NCBI GenBank assembly: GCA_964536965.1
Contig: CAZIAL010000015.1
Span: 1-64,000 of the forward strand
Source of the DNA: JACMQW01 sp964536965
GTDB lineage: Bacteria; Bdellovibrionota; UBA1018
Length of the DNA stretch: 64,000 bases
Reading direction: 5' to 3'
Shown here: positions 1 through 8,806 of the stretch, one piece after another
Position numbering within the stretch: the first letter of the stretch is position 1
Layout of the letters: each line of letters starts with the position of its first letter
Notes under the pieces: generated by a model
What the model was told of the DNA's origin: nothing
Seen by the model: only the letters and a program-made list of their open reading frames with translations
Databases searched by the model: none
Program-made: the position numbers and the translations under genes

Positions 1-776
<776 letters not shown>

Positions 777-801
777 GCAAAGACTCGATGAAATGATTTA
801 A

Positions 802-849
802 ACCGGTCCTTCGGCGCGGTTCGCGAAACGAAGGACCGGTTTTTTTATT
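802..849 (+). terminator. Rho-independent terminator of recA
   Basis: A 12-bp inverted repeat (ACCGGTCCTTCG, 802-813, with CGAAGGACCGGT, 829-840) is followed at once by TTTTTTATTTT. It begins 25 bases after the recA stop codon. Confidence 0.93.
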
Positions 850-889
850 TTCTTAGACCGAGCGGCGCGGCGATCGCTATGCTCTCCCT

Positions 890-1786
890 ATGAGCGCCGC
901 CCCTCCTTCTGAGAATGAATACGTCCTTGGCGTGAGCCGCGAAGAATACGATCGCCTCGGCCTCCAGCACTCGCTCTGGAAGTCGCGTGCGATTCGCCTT
1001 TGGAAGCGCGCCGGTCTTCCGGGAAAAACCACGCGACCGCTGAAGATGCTCGACTGCGGCTGCGGACCCGGTTTCACGACTTTCGAACTCGCCGAATACC
1101 TCGGCCCCCATGGCCGCGTGGTCGGTCTCGACATGGCGGAGAAATACCTGCGCGCGCTCGAGACGAGAGCGGCGGCCGAAAAGACGGCCGGAGGCTCTTC
1201 GCGGCTCGCGAAAATCGAGACCCGGCTCGGAGTGATCGATTCCTTTTCGATGCCCGAAACGGACTTCGACGCCGCCTACGCGCGCTGGATCTTTATCTTT
1301 CTGAAGGATCCCGAAGCCGCGATCCGAAACATCGGCCGACACCTTCGCCCCGGAGCGCTTTTCATGCTCCAGGAATACGTCGACTACCGAACGATGGCGC
1401 TCCACTCACCCGCGCTCCACTCCGGCGCGGCCGCGGGCGCGACCGTTTTCCGGAAAATGGTCGAAGCCATCATCCAGAGCTGGGCCGTCCATGGCGGCGA
1501 CGCCAACATCGGCGGAACTCTTCCTTCCTTGCTCGCGAAGAACGGATTCGAAATCCTTTCTCTCAAGCCGCAGGCCCGCGTAGGTCGACCGCACCAGAAG
1601 ATCTGGCAGTGGCCGGATTCGTTTTACCGAAACTACTTGCCCATCCTTGTCCGCGACGGCCATCTCTCAGAATCGGAAGCAGCGGAGGCGTGGCGAATCT
1701 GGGACTCGGCTTCACACGATCCCAACTCGTTCTATGTCGGACCGATGGTCCTGGACATCGTCGCGAGGAAGAAAAAGCTCAGCTAA
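890..1786 (+). CDS. Class I SAM-dependent methyltransferase, substrate unknown
   Basis: 298-residue predicted cytosolic methyltransferase. SAM-binding motif I is clear (LDCGCGPG, residues 54-61). The acidic residue that binds the SAM ribose lies at the end of strand 2 (VVGLDMAEKYL, near residue 77), and FDAAYARWIFIFL near residue 125 matches the motif after strand 4. The C-terminal half (QKIWQWPDSFYRNYLP) should form the substrate lid and does not point to a target. It stands alone between the recA terminator and a lipoprotein gene, so context gives no hint. No good Shine-Dalgarno precedes the ATG, but the frame has no better start. Family call firm; specific role unknown. Confidence 0.85.
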   Translation: MSAAPPSENEYVLGVSREEYDRLGLQHSLWKSRAIRLWKRAGLPGKTTRPLKMLDCGCGPGFTTFELAEYLGPHGRVVGLDMAEKYLRALETRAAAEKTAGGSSRLAKIETRLGVIDSFSMPETDFDAAYARWIFIFLKDPEAAIRNIGRHLRPGALFMLQEYVDYRTMALHSPALHSGAAAGATVFRKMVEAIIQSWAVHGGDANIGGTLPSLLAKNGFEILSLKPQARVGRPHQKIWQWPDSFYRNYLPILVRDGHLSESEAAEAWRIWDSASHDPNSFYVGPMVLDIVARKKKLS

Positions 1787-2016
1787 TCTTCGCGAGAAAC
1801 TTAGAGCATTCTCCGCAGACGATAAAAATGCTCGATGTTCATGGTGATGCGGGTCTTCGCATTCGAAGCCGACTGCATGACGACCTGAACCGCCCCCAGC
1901 TACGCGTAATGGATCGGTGAAAATACAATAAACCATCGAAATCAAGGTCTTTTTTACACTTCCCAGAAAACCACTTGGAGCTGGCGCGATATGACCGGCT
2001 GCGTTATAAGAGCGCC

Positions 2017-2607
2017 ATGAAAAGAATCGCCGCCCTCTCCCTAGCCCTCCTTCTCCTTGCGAGCTGCCGCGATTCGAATTCGGATCCAGCCAATGGAGAC
2101 CCGACGAATTCCGGCTTAGGCGCTCCGGGTACGCGGACGAGTCGGCGCGAAGATACTCCCCGCACCCGGCTTGCGGCCGTGAAGTCGCACGCGATTTTCG
2201 CGACCCTGGCCCAGCGCCCGGAATGCGACGCGAACCAGCGAACGGTCCAGGCGGTATTCTTCGAAACCGAATTTCGACTCCTCGAAAGAATCGAACATAT
2301 TGGCGAAATTCAGTGCAACGCAAAGGTAACGCTCCTGGTGGATGAAGCTTCCGGAATGCTGAAATCCGTCACGGAATGTCGCTCGCCGAACTATGTCAGC
2401 ATCTCCAATACGAGCGATTACGCCGTCGAGGGAAACCGACTCCGCATCGGAAAAATCGGAACCATCGAGGTGGACGTGGATGGCAAAACCCTACTGCTGA
2501 CTCACGACCGTGATTCGTCGGGAATCCCGACCCGCCTCTCCCCTACGGATCTTCGCCAGGTGAGCGAAAGCGAATCGTCGGCCGTTTATGCGAACTTCTG
2601 CGGATAA
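2017..2607 (+). CDS. Putative lipoprotein, first gene of a three-gene exported operon
   Basis: 196-residue protein with a lipoprotein signal peptide: MKRIAALSLALLLL followed by ASC, so Cys17 should be lipidated. An in-frame ATG at 1975 would add 14 residues ahead of the signal peptide; the start at 2017 places the signal correctly. The mature part opens with a polar, Pro/Gly/Arg-rich linker and then a small domain with four cysteines (PECDAN, IQCNAK, TECRSP, NFCG), possibly two disulfides. No family is recognised. Only 6 bases separate its stop from the next signal-peptide gene, so co-transcription is likely. Confidence 0.75.
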   Translation: MKRIAALSLALLLLASCRDSNSDPANGDPTNSGLGAPGTRTSRREDTPRTRLAAVKSHAIFATLAQRPECDANQRTVQAVFFETEFRLLERIEHIGEIQCNAKVTLLVDEASGMLKSVTECRSPNYVSISNTSDYAVEGNRLRIGKIGTIEVDVDGKTLLLTHDRDSSGIPTRLSPTDLRQVSESESSAVYANFCG

Positions 2608-2613
2608 CCCACG

Positions 2614-3927
2614 ATGAACCTACTCCGAGTCCTCACTCTCCTCGGCTTCCTCCTTGCGGCGCACTCGGCATTCGCGGCAAGTTTCGCGGACCTCGTACGC
2701 AATACGAAGGAAACGGACTCGATTTTGCTTCGAGGTGCGGACTCGACCGCGTATGACGAAACCTATCCTATCGGATCTGCGGAACGCACTCGCATCGAGG
2801 CGGCGTTTGCCGCCGCTTTCGCATCGACGTCGCGCCAGTTCGACTCCGCCGGACAGACATCGCCCGCCGTCTGTGAACCCAAATTTTTAAGCGTGCTCGC
2901 AACGGAGATGGCGCGACAGGGAGTTCCGTCCGATTCCGTACATCTCGGCTTCGCGCTCGCCTATTTCCGGGTCTCGAATCTGATCGACGACGTCGTCCTC
3001 TTGCCTTTACTCGCCACGCTTCCGGCCTGGACCTCGCTTGGATACCGCGAAGACGAATGGAACTCGGACCGAAGTGAAATCCAGTGTCCAACGGAAACCT
3101 ATACGACCCTCGCCGTAAAAATAAAGAAGGCGAAGGCACGAAAATTTAAGCGAAAGCACCTCACCCAGGAAATCGACCGACTCGCGACCGAAGAGCGCTC
3201 GGCGGGCGAAAAACGATATCTTCAGGTGGAGATCGCCTGGCTGAAGGCTCTGAAGAATGCGCGCTTCGATGTCGAAACCCCTTTCGCCCTCCCGACCGCC
3301 CTCGAAAAAATGGCGCGGATCAAGAACACCGACGCCCGCGCCAAAACGGGCGATGCTCCGACGAAAATCATGTCGAAGCGTCGGAAAAAAGCCGGCGGAC
3401 TCTCGAATCGCCTGATTCTGTACCGAACCTACAACGCTTTCCAGATCACCCGCCTGGTCGAAACCTACCAGACCTATGTGAAGGACATGGATATCGTGAC
3501 CGCCCAGATGGAGCTGGTGGTTCGCTACACGGACGGCACTCCGAACAAAGTGATTCCACTCGATACGGAAGAGCAGCGTCGCGCGGCCGCGCGAATTCTC
3601 CATAAATCGATCGTGGAACTTCGGAATTCCGGCACGATGGCGGGAACCCAGCCCACGTTCGACGATATGATCATCGCGGCGGTCGAAACGGGCTACATCC
3701 ATGCGGAAGAACTCGACCAAGCCCTCGGGGTCGACGATCTCTGGAATCCCCAGCTGACCGGCTGGCAACGCGTGTGGAGCGTCGTGAAGAAGTACGGAAC
3801 GACCGCGCTCGTTCTGATTCCGAACCCGTATACTTTCTGGGCGTCGCTTGCGATCACGCTCGTCGAAACCGTGAGCGGTGGGCAGAAGGAATTGAAACCC
3901 GCTGACGATGGCATCTCCATCTTTTAG
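2614..3927 (+). CDS. Secreted or periplasmic protein of unknown function
   Basis: 437 residues starting with a classic Sec signal peptide (MNLLRVLTLLGFLLAAHSAFA, cleavage before ASFAD). The mature protein is mixed alpha/beta in appearance. It has a lysine-rich helical stretch near residues 168-180 (KIKKAKARKFKRK), a second basic patch MSKRRKKAGG, and one hydrophobic segment near the C-terminus (TALVLIPNPYTFWASLAI) that may anchor or pack it. No catalytic motif is visible. It lies between a lipoprotein gene (6-base gap) and a metallopeptidase gene (10-base gap), so it may be a partner or substrate of the peptidase; that link is inferred only from gene order. Confidence 0.75.
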   Translation: MNLLRVLTLLGFLLAAHSAFAASFADLVRNTKETDSILLRGADSTAYDETYPIGSAERTRIEAAFAAAFASTSRQFDSAGQTSPAVCEPKFLSVLATEMARQGVPSDSVHLGFALAYFRVSNLIDDVVLLPLLATLPAWTSLGYREDEWNSDRSEIQCPTETYTTLAVKIKKAKARKFKRKHLTQEIDRLATEERSAGEKRYLQVEIAWLKALKNARFDVETPFALPTALEKMARIKNTDARAKTGDAPTKIMSKRRKKAGGLSNRLILYRTYNAFQITRLVETYQTYVKDMDIVTAQMELVVRYTDGTPNKVIPLDTEEQRRAAARILHKSIVELRNSGTMAGTQPTFDDMIIAAVETGYIHAEELDQALGVDDLWNPQLTGWQRVWSVVKKYGTTALVLIPNPYTFWASLAITLVETVSGGQKELKPADDGISIF

Positions 3928-3937
3928 GAATACTCCC

Positions 3938-5203
3938 ATGCGCACCCTTTCCTTCTTTAAAATCGCGCTCTGCTCCCTGACCGCTCTCGGCGCTTCGGCC
4001 TCCTTCGCCTTGGATGAGTTCGAAATCGTCGGACGCAAGAAGAACGGCCGGGCGAAATACGAGAGCGTGGAGCTGCCGCTCCTCGCCCCGGGACGCTACG
4101 AAACAAACCGATTCAAAGTGGTTTGGAAGCGGGAGTCCGAGGCGCTGAGCGACGCGAAAATCGCGGAGCTCGTGGCGACCCAGCAGACGAACCGTTCGGC
4201 GGAAGACCTCCGCATGATGGCCGCAAATACCCTTTTCCACGCCGAAAAAGCTCGCCAGTTCTTCGCCGACCGACTCGATTCGGAGGAAGCGCGTGCCCTA
4301 CCCCAGATTCTCCTGCGTCTCGATATCAGCAACAGCTATAACGACCAGGCGCAGTTCGCGCACGACCAGCACCAGCCCCAGTTCAACAACGTTCTGACCA
4401 TTCCGGAAGGTAAACCCCGGGCGGATCGCACGGACCTAAAACCTTGGTTTCGCGAAATCTGGTTTCGGCCCCGCAAGGAAATCCCAATCGGCGAAATCCT
4501 GGCCGCGCTACCCGAAGATCCCGTGAATGCGCAGATTCGCCAGGCCCGCGCGCAGCTCTACCCGATGCAGATCGATCTGACCTTGAGGGAAACGCTGATC
4601 GCTTCGTTCCAGAACCGTCTCGATACGGATGGATTCGTCGAGAGCGTGGTTCGGCAGGGCGGAACCCTCCTCCTCATGGAAGGCGCGTTCCAAGTCCTGA
4701 AATTCGTGAATCGCCTGATTATTCCGCAGCGCTATTACCTCGATACCGCGTTCATTCCGGAAGTGATTTATCACGAGATGGCGCATGCCGTGCTTGGCGA
4801 TTACCTCGCTCCGAATCTTTCGACTCCCGTGAACGAAGGAGTGTCCGATTATTTCGCGACCTCGATTGGCGGGAACCCGAAGATCGCGAAAAAGATCCGC
4901 GAGTATTCCACGGTCACCGGAAAAAACGGAAAGCGGCGGCATGCCTTTCAGATGGAATACGAGACTCTGGGCAAAGCCCATTCGGATTACGTTCTAAGCC
5001 TTCTCTGGGGCCTTCGCGGAAAACTCGGGGCGGAGACCATGGACCGGGTGGTTTTCGAATCCCGAAAACATCTTTCCACCCGCGACTCGAATATCCGCCG
5101 AGGCCTCCCGAACGCTCTCCTGCTCGCTTGCGAAAAAGTCTGCGAATCTCCGCTCCGGGATCGGATGAGGATTCACGAGTATCTCGAGTCTCGCGGGCTC
5201 TAA
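3938..5203 (+). CDS. Secreted zinc metallopeptidase (HEMAH gluzincin-like)
   Basis: 421-residue exported protein with signal peptide MRTLSFFKIALCSLTALGASASFA. An HExxH zinc site lies at residues 279-283 (YHEMAHAVLGDYL). The sequence NEGVSDYF, 17 residues later, supplies the likely third zinc ligand Glu300 and an Asp typical of gluzincins. The 270 residues before the zinc site match no propeptide I recognise. An upstream in-frame ATG (3908) lies inside the preceding gene and would bury the signal peptide, so the ATG at 3938 is preferred. It is the last gene of the three-gene exported operon. Peptidase activity is inferred from the motif; the substrate is unknown. Confidence 0.8.
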   Translation: MRTLSFFKIALCSLTALGASASFALDEFEIVGRKKNGRAKYESVELPLLAPGRYETNRFKVVWKRESEALSDAKIAELVATQQTNRSAEDLRMMAANTLFHAEKARQFFADRLDSEEARALPQILLRLDISNSYNDQAQFAHDQHQPQFNNVLTIPEGKPRADRTDLKPWFREIWFRPRKEIPIGEILAALPEDPVNAQIRQARAQLYPMQIDLTLRETLIASFQNRLDTDGFVESVVRQGGTLLLMEGAFQVLKFVNRLIIPQRYYLDTAFIPEVIYHEMAHAVLGDYLAPNLSTPVNEGVSDYFATSIGGNPKIAKKIREYSTVTGKNGKRRHAFQMEYETLGKAHSDYVLSLLWGLRGKLGAETMDRVVFESRKHLSTRDSNIRRGLPNALLLACEKVCESPLRDRMRIHEYLESRGL

Positions 5204-5226
5204 GAACCGTCCTTAGGAGCGAAGGT

Positions 5227-5619
5227 TCAGTTCGTCTCGCAAAAGGTAAAAAATCCGACCTTCTCCGGAGATACGACGATACCTCCCAGATAACCTTCGC
5301 CATTGTAATTCGCACTGAGAGAGAATTTTCCGTCCGCGCTCTCCGCCTGGAACAATTCCTTCGTCAGTTTCTTTACTTTCAGCTCCGCGGTGCCAACTGC
5401 ACGGCCGTCCACGTCTTCAAGGGACAATTCTAAAGTCTGTAGATCGCCCTCGAGTTGGGTCAGGCAAACATCCAGAACCGGTGGCTCACCCGACTGCGGG
5501 AGTGCCCAGATGCAGGGGCCTTCGATCGTACAGACGACGGCACTTGCCGCATGGGCTCCGGAATTTAACCCCATCAGAACCACGAGCGCCGTAAATAAGC
5601 CGACTTTAATTTTTCGCAT
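5227..5619 (-). CDS. Small secreted protein, four cysteines
   Basis: 130 residues. The signal peptide MRKIKVGLFTALVVLMGLNS ends around GAHAASA. The mature domain of about 100 residues is beta-rich and has four Cys (CTIEGPC, DVCLTQ, FFTFCE) that could form two disulfides. No family is recognised. It converges with the metallopeptidase gene, with 23 bases between the two stops, and has its own upstream region of about 75 bases that also holds the terminator of the next minus-strand gene. Likely a real periplasmic or surface protein; function unknown. Confidence 0.7.
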   Translation of the reverse strand: MRKIKVGLFTALVVLMGLNSGAHAASAVVCTIEGPCIWALPQSGEPPVLDVCLTQLEGDLQTLELSLEDVDGRAVGTAELKVKKLTKELFQAESADGKFSLSANYNGEGYLGGIVVSPEKVGFFTFCETN

Positions 5620-5696
5620 TTTTTCCCCTCACTGCGGAAGTTTTGCGAATTCGTAACATGCAGATTCCGGCGGTCCAGATAAGTAGTTCTAACTAA

Positions 5697-5735
5697 AAAA
5701 ACCCCCGGACCGTGACCGATCCGAGGGTTTTCCTA
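5697..5735 (-). terminator. Rho-independent terminator for the Cys/Tyr-tail protein gene
   Basis: Read on the minus strand, AACCCTCGGATCGG pairs imperfectly with a CCGGGGGTT arm and is followed by TTTTTT. It lies 21 bases beyond the stop of the gene ending at 5756. Confidence 0.8.
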
Positions 5736-5755
5736 GAGACAGAATTTAAAATCGA

Positions 5756-6295
5756 TTAGCGGCAGTACGTATCGCAGACGTAGTAACCCCAGTAATCGAT
5801 ATAACAATCATCGTAGCATCCGTAGCTCGCGCGGCATCCGCCCGACAGACAGACGACCAGAAGAGCGGCAATCACGAGGCCGATCGCGATACTCGTGAGG
5901 GGATCGGACATGAAGTTGGCACCCAGCTTCTGCGAGCTATTGGCGTAGTCGACGATCATTCTCCGAGCTTCGCCCTCGCTCAGCTTCTTTTCTTTCGCGT
6001 ACTTGGCGATCGCTTCGAGATCTTTCGCGGTCTGGGCATCGAAGGAACGGGCGGCGAGTGCCTTAAAAACGGCTTCATTCGAGACGCCGGTTTTTTTCAG
6101 CTCTTCGACCTGGGCCGAGAATCCGTCGACGATTTTCTTCCTTCCCGCGGCGTCTTGCTGGTTCCACTCGACAGCAAGCTGATACTGGAGTTGATCCAGT
6201 GCCGAGTCGAGCGTCAGCTCGGACGCCTGGACTTGGTTAAAAGGAAGAATGATGGCCATCGACAGAGCAAGGAAACTGGATGCGAGTTTTTTCAT
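5756..6295 (-). CDS. Exported membrane protein with a Cys/Tyr-rich C-terminal tail
   Basis: 179 residues from the ATG at 6295, which puts a Sec signal (MKKLASSFLALSMAIILPFN, then QVQA) at the N-terminus and has GAGAGG upstream; a longer frame to 6418 adds 41 residues without a signal. Residues 25-125 are charged and helical. One transmembrane segment follows (LTSIAIGLVIAALLVVCLS), and then an odd tail of about 25 residues with six cysteines and six tyrosines (CRASYGCYDDCYIDYW...). The spacing of the cysteines suggests a metal site, disulfides or lipidation, but no family is recognised. It has its own terminator and stands alone. Real gene, unknown function. Confidence 0.72.
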   Translation of the reverse strand: MKKLASSFLALSMAIILPFNQVQASELTLDSALDQLQYQLAVEWNQQDAAGRKKIVDGFSAQVEELKKTGVSNEAVFKALAARSFDAQTAKDLEAIAKYAKEKKLSEGEARRMIVDYANSSQKLGANFMSDPLTSIAIGLVIAALLVVCLSGGCRASYGCYDDCYIDYWGYYVCDTYCR

Positions 6296-6650
6296 AAATG
6301 GGGAGACCTCTCTCAACAAAAAGGTGGGAGCCGGACTCATTCCGGCTCTCTCATACTCAATGGGGGACATTGGGTAACTTGTTTCTCCCAAAGAGCAATT
6401 GGCGGACCAAACCTCCAAAAAACTGACAGAAAATAAGTTTCTGTATTATTCGATACTTCACGCATCGCGCCATCAAATGCTGTCTTACCGATCTGTTCCT
6501 TTTAGGGCCCTGGGAGCAAAATGACTTCAAATACCGGCCAAAATCTGTCCCCTGTTACCCGCGGATAACGCGGATCGGAAAAATTATTTTGTTATAACTA
6601 TTTAATTTTATTGTCTTTTTATAATTAATAAGAAAACTTAAAAATTACCC

Positions 6651-6678
6651 TTGATCTTTAAACGCGTTGTGTCATACT
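6651..6678 (+). promoter_or_regulatory. Candidate sigma-70 promoter
   Basis: TTGATC (6651-6656), a 16-base spacer and CATACT (6673-6678), lying just downstream of a strongly AT-rich tract (6570-6650). No protein-like frame follows. The nearest downstream element is the terminator at 6916, which suggests a non-coding transcript starting near 6685. Confidence 0.4.
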
Positions 6679-6684
6679 CATCTT

Positions 6685-6955
6685 ATCTGGTCCTCCCAAG
6701 TGGAACGTTAGAAGTAAATGGGAACCTCAAAACTACCCTCTCAGCCTGCACCTCTCCCGCAGGTCGAGCTTCGATGTGCCACCGAACGAGTCCAGGTCAT
6801 CGCCTGAATCCGGTCCCTTTTCTGCGCCGTTATTAGCCTGGCGTCGCAGAGTGGACAGGCAAGAAGGAACCCTGAACCTTCGGCTGCTAGTCCAATGTGT
6901 GTCTCCAAAAGAATTCGGCCGATCCGCAAGACGCGGATCGGCCGGTTCTCTTTTT
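6685..6955 (+). ncRNA. Candidate non-coding RNA of about 270 nt, class not identified
   Basis: The interval is bounded by a promoter-like pair upstream and a strong intrinsic terminator at its end, and holds no convincing coding frame. It contains several short self-complementary hairpins (CCTGC/GCAGG near 6746-6764, CTGCG/CGCAG near 6822-6849, GAAGG/CCTTC near 6863-6880). I looked for the conserved cores of tmRNA, RNase P RNA and SRP RNA and found none. A 6S-like RNA is possible, since the size fits, but no convincing closing stem was found. The gap 6296-6650 upstream holds nothing else I can name. Confidence 0.33.
6916..6955 (+). terminator. Strong hairpin terminator, possibly bidirectional
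   Basis: A perfect 12-bp stem (6916-6927 with 6933-6944) with loop AAGAC is followed on the plus strand by TTCTCTTTTT. On the minus strand it follows the stop of the peptide-binding protein gene by 25 bases with a weaker T-run, so it may end transcripts from both sides. Confidence 0.82.
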
Positions 6956-6969
6956 AGGATTGAAAACGT

Positions 6970-8739
6970 TCAGCGCTTTCGCTTCTTCTTCAGTTCCTGA
7001 TCGATCGTGTAGTACTTATACCCGTCGCGCGTAAAAAACGACGCGCGGAAGTTCGGCACCCATGGATTCACGAGCACGAATTCATCGCGGTAAAAACCGA
7101 ACGCCCAGGGCACCTCTTCCTGGATCAGATCGTCCATCTCACGAATCACTTTTGCTCGGGCCGGGCCCGGCTCCATGACGGCCATCCGCTCGAAGAGTGC
7201 GTTGTAGCGAGGGTTGTTGAAGAAGGAATCGTTGATCACCGGATTTACCTTCGAAGCGTAAAGAAGCTGGTATGCGTTCTCCGCGTCCGGATAGTCGAGG
7301 ATCCATCCGCCGTACGACATCTGAAACTGGCCCTTCGTCTTCTTCTCCAGAAACGCCGGGAAAGTATTATAAACGACATTCAGCTTCACGCCGATCTTAG
7401 CCAGCTCCGTCGTAAAGAACTCGCCGAGCTGACGATTCACGCTATCCGCACCTCGCATATCGAAGGTGATGACCGGAAGCCCCTTACCCTCCGGATACCC
7501 CGCCTTCTTCATAAGGTCCTTCGCGCGGGCGAGATCGTAATCGTATTTCAGCTTCGGCTTCTCGACCCGGTCGGGGAGGCCCGGCGGTAAAACCGTCTCC
7601 ATCTTCTGCCCGCGACCATTCGTGAAAAGTTCGATCCACTTCGCGCGATCGACCGCCGAACCGATGGCCTGACGAAGATACTTATTCGCCAGGACCTTGT
7701 CCTGGACGTTGAAGTTTAGAAACCAGAAGAGCCCACCCGTGATTTTGGCGAGCTTGATTCCCTTCTTTTCCATCTCCGCGTTCAGCCCCATCGATGGGGT
7801 CACGGCTTGGGCGAAGTTGTCTTTCGGGATCTTCGAAAAATCGATCTCCCCGTTCATGAACTTGAGCCAGGCCGGCTGGTCTTCCTTAGTCACATAGAAA
7901 ACGACTTTATCGAGAAAAGGCATCGGCTTTCCGGCGAGCAAGCCGGTGCCCATCGGCATCGGATCACCGCGGAAAGTAGGGTTCCGGACGATCGTCGCCT
8001 GATGACCGCGGTCGTACTTTTCGAAACGAAACGGACCGGTTCCGACCGGATTGTTGTTCACCTGTCCCAGTTCGTCGGCATACTTCGCTACGACCTCTTT
8101 CGCCATCGGCGCGACGAACGTCATGGTCAGGACGTGGAGGATCTGCGGATAAGGCTTCACGAGCCGGAGCTCGAGCGTCGTATCATCGAGCGCTTTCACG
8201 CCTTCGATTTCGTTCGCTTCGAAGGTCTCGGCGAGCTTCTCTTTCGAAGCCTCGCGGAGCTTCTTCTGGAAGGCGTCGTAGCCTTTCAGTTTCCCTTCGA
8301 AAATCCACGAACCCTGCGAGGAAACTCCAGGATGGGCCAGGCGCTTGATCGCGAAAACGAGGTCCGAGGCCTTGAGCTCGCGGCCCTTTCCGCCTTCGAA
8401 CGCGGGATCATCCTGGAACAGGACACCCTTCCGAATCGGGATCCGGAGCGTCATCCGATCTTTCGAATAGGTCGGCATATCGGCGGCCAGAAGCGGTACC
8501 AGCCGATACGTCTCGGACGCGATATCGTACTGATAGAGCGCCTCCATGATGTTCGGCAGCACCATCAAGCTCACTTCGTCATACGCGTTCGCCGGATCGA
8601 GGGACTTAATATCGTCGCGAATCACCGCATGCATGACCGGTTTGCCTTCGTCAGGATCTCTTTTCGTACAACCCACGCCGGTAAAAAGCGCGGAAAGACC
8701 GACGATCGCCCACGCAGACCGTTTCCAATAACTCGACAT
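6970..8739 (-). CDS. Peptide ABC transporter substrate-binding lipoprotein (family 5, OppA/DppA)
   Basis: 589 residues, the normal length for OppA/DppA-type binding proteins. The N-terminus is a signal peptide ending in a lipobox-like TGVGC, so Cys24 probably anchors it. Family-5 features are present throughout: KSLDPANAYDEVS near the start, the LRIPIRKGVLFQDDPAF segment, VGTGPFRFEKYDRG, LRQAIGSAVDRAKW, and a C-terminal EVPWAFGFYRDEFVLVNPWV. It binds peptides outside the inner membrane for an Opp/Dpp permease. No permease genes adjoin it; the only set in this window is at 59.7-64 kb and has its own binding protein, so this is an orphan. It lies 67 bases downstream of alaS on the same strand. 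Confidence 0.93.
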   Translation of the reverse strand: MSSYWKRSAWAIVGLSALFTGVGCTKRDPDEGKPVMHAVIRDDIKSLDPANAYDEVSLMVLPNIMEALYQYDIASETYRLVPLLAADMPTYSKDRMTLRIPIRKGVLFQDDPAFEGGKGRELKASDLVFAIKRLAHPGVSSQGSWIFEGKLKGYDAFQKKLREASKEKLAETFEANEIEGVKALDDTTLELRLVKPYPQILHVLTMTFVAPMAKEVVAKYADELGQVNNNPVGTGPFRFEKYDRGHQATIVRNPTFRGDPMPMGTGLLAGKPMPFLDKVVFYVTKEDQPAWLKFMNGEIDFSKIPKDNFAQAVTPSMGLNAEMEKKGIKLAKITGGLFWFLNFNVQDKVLANKYLRQAIGSAVDRAKWIELFTNGRGQKMETVLPPGLPDRVEKPKLKYDYDLARAKDLMKKAGYPEGKGLPVITFDMRGADSVNRQLGEFFTTELAKIGVKLNVVYNTFPAFLEKKTKGQFQMSYGGWILDYPDAENAYQLLYASKVNPVINDSFFNNPRYNALFERMAVMEPGPARAKVIREMDDLIQEEVPWAFGFYRDEFVLVNPWVPNFRASFFTRDGYKYYTIDQELKKKRKR

Positions 8740-8806
8740 ACTCTACTCTTCTTTCTAGGGGACCTGATGCCAGGATGAAATCATCACTTCGCGAGCGACG
8801 ATTCGT

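Noticed and set aside
1790..1930. Short minus-strand frame of about 30 codons after the methyltransferase gene
   Set aside because: Too short, without a ribosome site, and no recognisable sequence.
6651..6836. 61-codon frame in the AT-rich gap
   Set aside because: The product is not protein-like, there is no ribosome site, and the start lies within the candidate promoter.
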